This document shows positions 6,717-7,444 of a DNA stretch of 7,444 bases, piece by piece; positions within the stretch are counted from its first letter, which is position 1, and every line of letters starts with the position of its first letter. This DNA is from Sulfurospirillum sp001602955 (GTDB lineage: Bacteria; Campylobacterota; Campylobacteria; Campylobacterales; Sulfurospirillaceae), in assembly GCA_001602955.1 (NCBI GenBank), contig LVAC01000004.1, forward strand, positions 1-7,444. The letters are read 5' to 3'. The position numbers and the translations under genes were made by a program. The notes under the pieces are model-generated. The model was given only the letters and a program-made list of their open reading frames with translations, made no database searches and had not been told where the DNA came from.

Positions 6717-6722
6717 TACATG

Positions 6723-7034
6723 TTAATAACATAATGCCGTATTACCGCTATCGCTAGCGTAATGATACAAAAATTCGTAAAGATGTGCGACGTCATTTTC
6801 TTTCAACGGCTTTGCCGAAGGACATAAGGTTTGCAATTCATTCGCAAGCTCCTTCGCATCGAATAAAGCCTGCCATTCGCTGTACGTATGTTTTTTCGCC
6901 ATCACGTTGCCGCTAAAACCGCAAGCCGTGCGAAAATAACTCTTATAAATCGTAGAACCTTGATTGATGTCCGCAAAAAGGGAAACGGCGCCGATAAGAC
7001 AGAGGGCAAAAAAAGCGGTAGTGTATCGTTTCAT
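6723..7034 (-). CDS. Small exported protein resembling a c-type cytochrome without a haem motif
   Basis: The 103-residue protein has a Sec signal peptide (MKRY, hydrophobic stretch, likely cut after SLFA at 21). The mature part looks like small Campylobacterota cytochrome-c-like proteins: GSTIYKSYFRTACGFSG (26-42), a helix with SEWQALFDAKELANEL, and an end reading HLYEFLYHYASDSGN with a final cysteine. There is no CXXCH anywhere, so covalent haem c is not expected. Three cysteines remain in the mature part (38, 71, 102). The family resemblance is from memory and moderate. The longer reading from a GTG at 7115 adds 27 residues translated through the 7065-7093 hairpin and buries the signal peptide, so I start at the ATG at 7034, preceded by a weak purine-rich site (AAGAAGAAATC). 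The gene sits 101 bases after a rhodanese gene; a role in sulfur chemistry or redox is inference. Confidence 0.75.
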   Translation of the reverse strand: MKRYTTAFFALCLIGAVSLFADINQGSTIYKSYFRTACGFSGNVMAKKHTYSEWQALFDAKELANELQTLCPSAKPLKENDVAHLYEFLYHYASDSGNTALCY

Positions 7035-7064
7035 GATTTCTTCTTTACTGTTCAATCTTAACAT

Positions 7065-7093
7065 GTGAGGGCAAGTCATCGACTTGCCCTCAC
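7065..7093. repeat. Perfect 13-bp inverted repeat with a plus-strand T-run
   Basis: GTGAGGGCAAGTC (7065-7077) and its exact complement (7081-7093) are separated by three bases. On the plus strand the stem is followed by CTCTTTTT, the form of a strong intrinsic terminator. On the minus strand, where both neighbouring genes lie, the following bases are ATGTTAAGATTG and not T-rich. It would therefore stop plus-strand (antisense) transcription, or act as an RNA-processing or stabilising hairpin 30 bases before the 7034 start codon. Confidence 0.75.
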
Positions 7094-7104
7094 CTCTTTT
7101 TCCT

Positions 7105-7126
7105 TGACATGTCACCTTACATGTAA
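7105..7126. repeat. Two adjacent 10-bp palindromes centred on ACATGT
   Basis: TGACATGTCA (7105-7114) and TTACATGTAA (7117-7126) are both perfect palindromes two bases apart, with centres 12 bases apart. A further ACATGT lies at 7061-7066, next to the long hairpin. They fill the space between the rhodanese stop and the hairpin. Centres 12 bases apart put both sites on roughly the same helix face, which suits a regulator binding as two dimers. The regulator is unknown. Confidence 0.45.
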
Positions 7127-7135
7127 AGCCGAGAT

Positions 7136-7444
7136 TTACCCTAAAGGTTCATTGACCTTGATATCGCATTGGTTTGATTTATCGCATTTAATATTGGCAT
7201 CAAAATAGAATATCTTACTCACGTCTATTTTTGCGCCTTGCAATTTCAAAAAGGCTTCCATCGATCTTCCGCCTGCGGAGCAATTCAGAATCACGACTTT
7301 TCCTTTAGGTAATTTTGCCGCAAATTCTTGTGCGCTTAATTTTCCCGCTTCGATATTGATCGCGCCTTTAATATGTCCGTTTGCGTATTCGGATTGGCTT
7401 CTCACGTCAATGATTGCGACATTACTCGGTACGGTTCCTGCCAT
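7136..7444 (-). CDS. Rhodanese-like sulfurtransferase, 5' end beyond the window
   Basis: The visible 102 residues run to a TAA at 7136-7138. They hold a canonical single-domain rhodanese: IIDVRSQSEYANGHIKGAIN (residues 11-30 of the visible part), then an active-site loop CSAGGR with catalytic Cys55 and the usual Arg60 (CX4R). The tail has two more cysteines (87 and 93, CX5C) before EPLG. A Met codon falls exactly at the window edge (7444), but a rhodanese domain usually has some 15-20 more residues before the DVR motif. The true start, and any signal peptide that would place the protein in the periplasm, is therefore probably outside. The protein moves sulfane sulfur between thiols. It differs in type from the lipoprotein rhodanese at 1-386. 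Its link to the psr operon is inferred from proximity. Confidence 0.85.
   Translation of the reverse strand: MAGTVPSNVAIIDVRSQSEYANGHIKGAINIEAGKLSAQEFAAKLPKGKVVILNCSAGGRSMEAFLKLQGAKIDVSKIFYFDANIKCDKSNQCDIKVNEPLG

Noticed and set aside
7035..7115. N-terminal extension of the small cytochrome-like protein from a GTG at 7115
   Set aside because: The added residues are encoded by the inverted repeat and would sit in front of a good signal peptide. The ATG at 7034 fits better.
7104..7132. Plus-strand promoter with TTGACA at 7104-7109
   Set aside because: No -10-like sequence stands 16-18 bases downstream, and TTGACA is explained by the palindrome TGACATGTCA.
1..7444. CRISPR arrays, tRNA or rRNA genes, insertion sequences, attachment sites
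   Set aside because: I found no regularly spaced repeats, cloverleaf sequence, transposase frame or terminal inverted repeats.

Overview
The window looks like chromosomal DNA of a free-living sulfur-metabolising Campylobacterota (Epsilonproteobacteria), in the broad neighbourhood of Sulfurimonas, Sulfuricurvum, Sulfurovum or Sulfurospirillum. The reasons are the protein style, very AT-rich promoters (about 23% GC by hand count over 4801-5040), TATAAT-like -10 boxes without clear -35 boxes, and a polysulfide-reductase-type operon of the kind these bacteria use for sulfur respiration. I cannot name the species from sequence alone.

Every gene I accept lies on the minus strand, so transcription runs from high to low coordinates. 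In that order: the 3' part of a canonical rhodanese (7136 to beyond 7444); a 101-base spacer with a perfect 13-bp inverted repeat and two 10-bp palindromes; a 103-residue exported protein resembling a c-type cytochrome without its haem motif (6723-7034); a structured 140-base gap; a LysR-type regulator (5674-6582); a 135-residue exported protein built from two copies of a two-cysteine module (5108-5515); a 335-base AT-rich gap with promoter-like and leader-like signals; the operon psrA-psrB-psrC (4772 down to 424); and a rhodanese-like lipoprotein that runs off the left edge (1-386).

The core biology is respiratory reduction of polysulfide, elemental sulfur or thiosulfate. PsrA is the Tat-exported molybdenum subunit, PsrB carries four [4Fe-4S] clusters, and PsrC is the membrane quinol-binding subunit. 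The lipoprotein rhodanese directly behind psrC is well placed to bind or deliver sulfane sulfur at the cell surface. By inference the second rhodanese and the two small cysteine-containing exported proteins also belong to periplasmic sulfur handling, with the LysR protein as a candidate regulator. The most novel items are the duplicated-module protein, which appears to share a 14-base promoter-like element with psrA, the haemless cytochrome-like protein, and the structured RNA-like spacers on either side of it.
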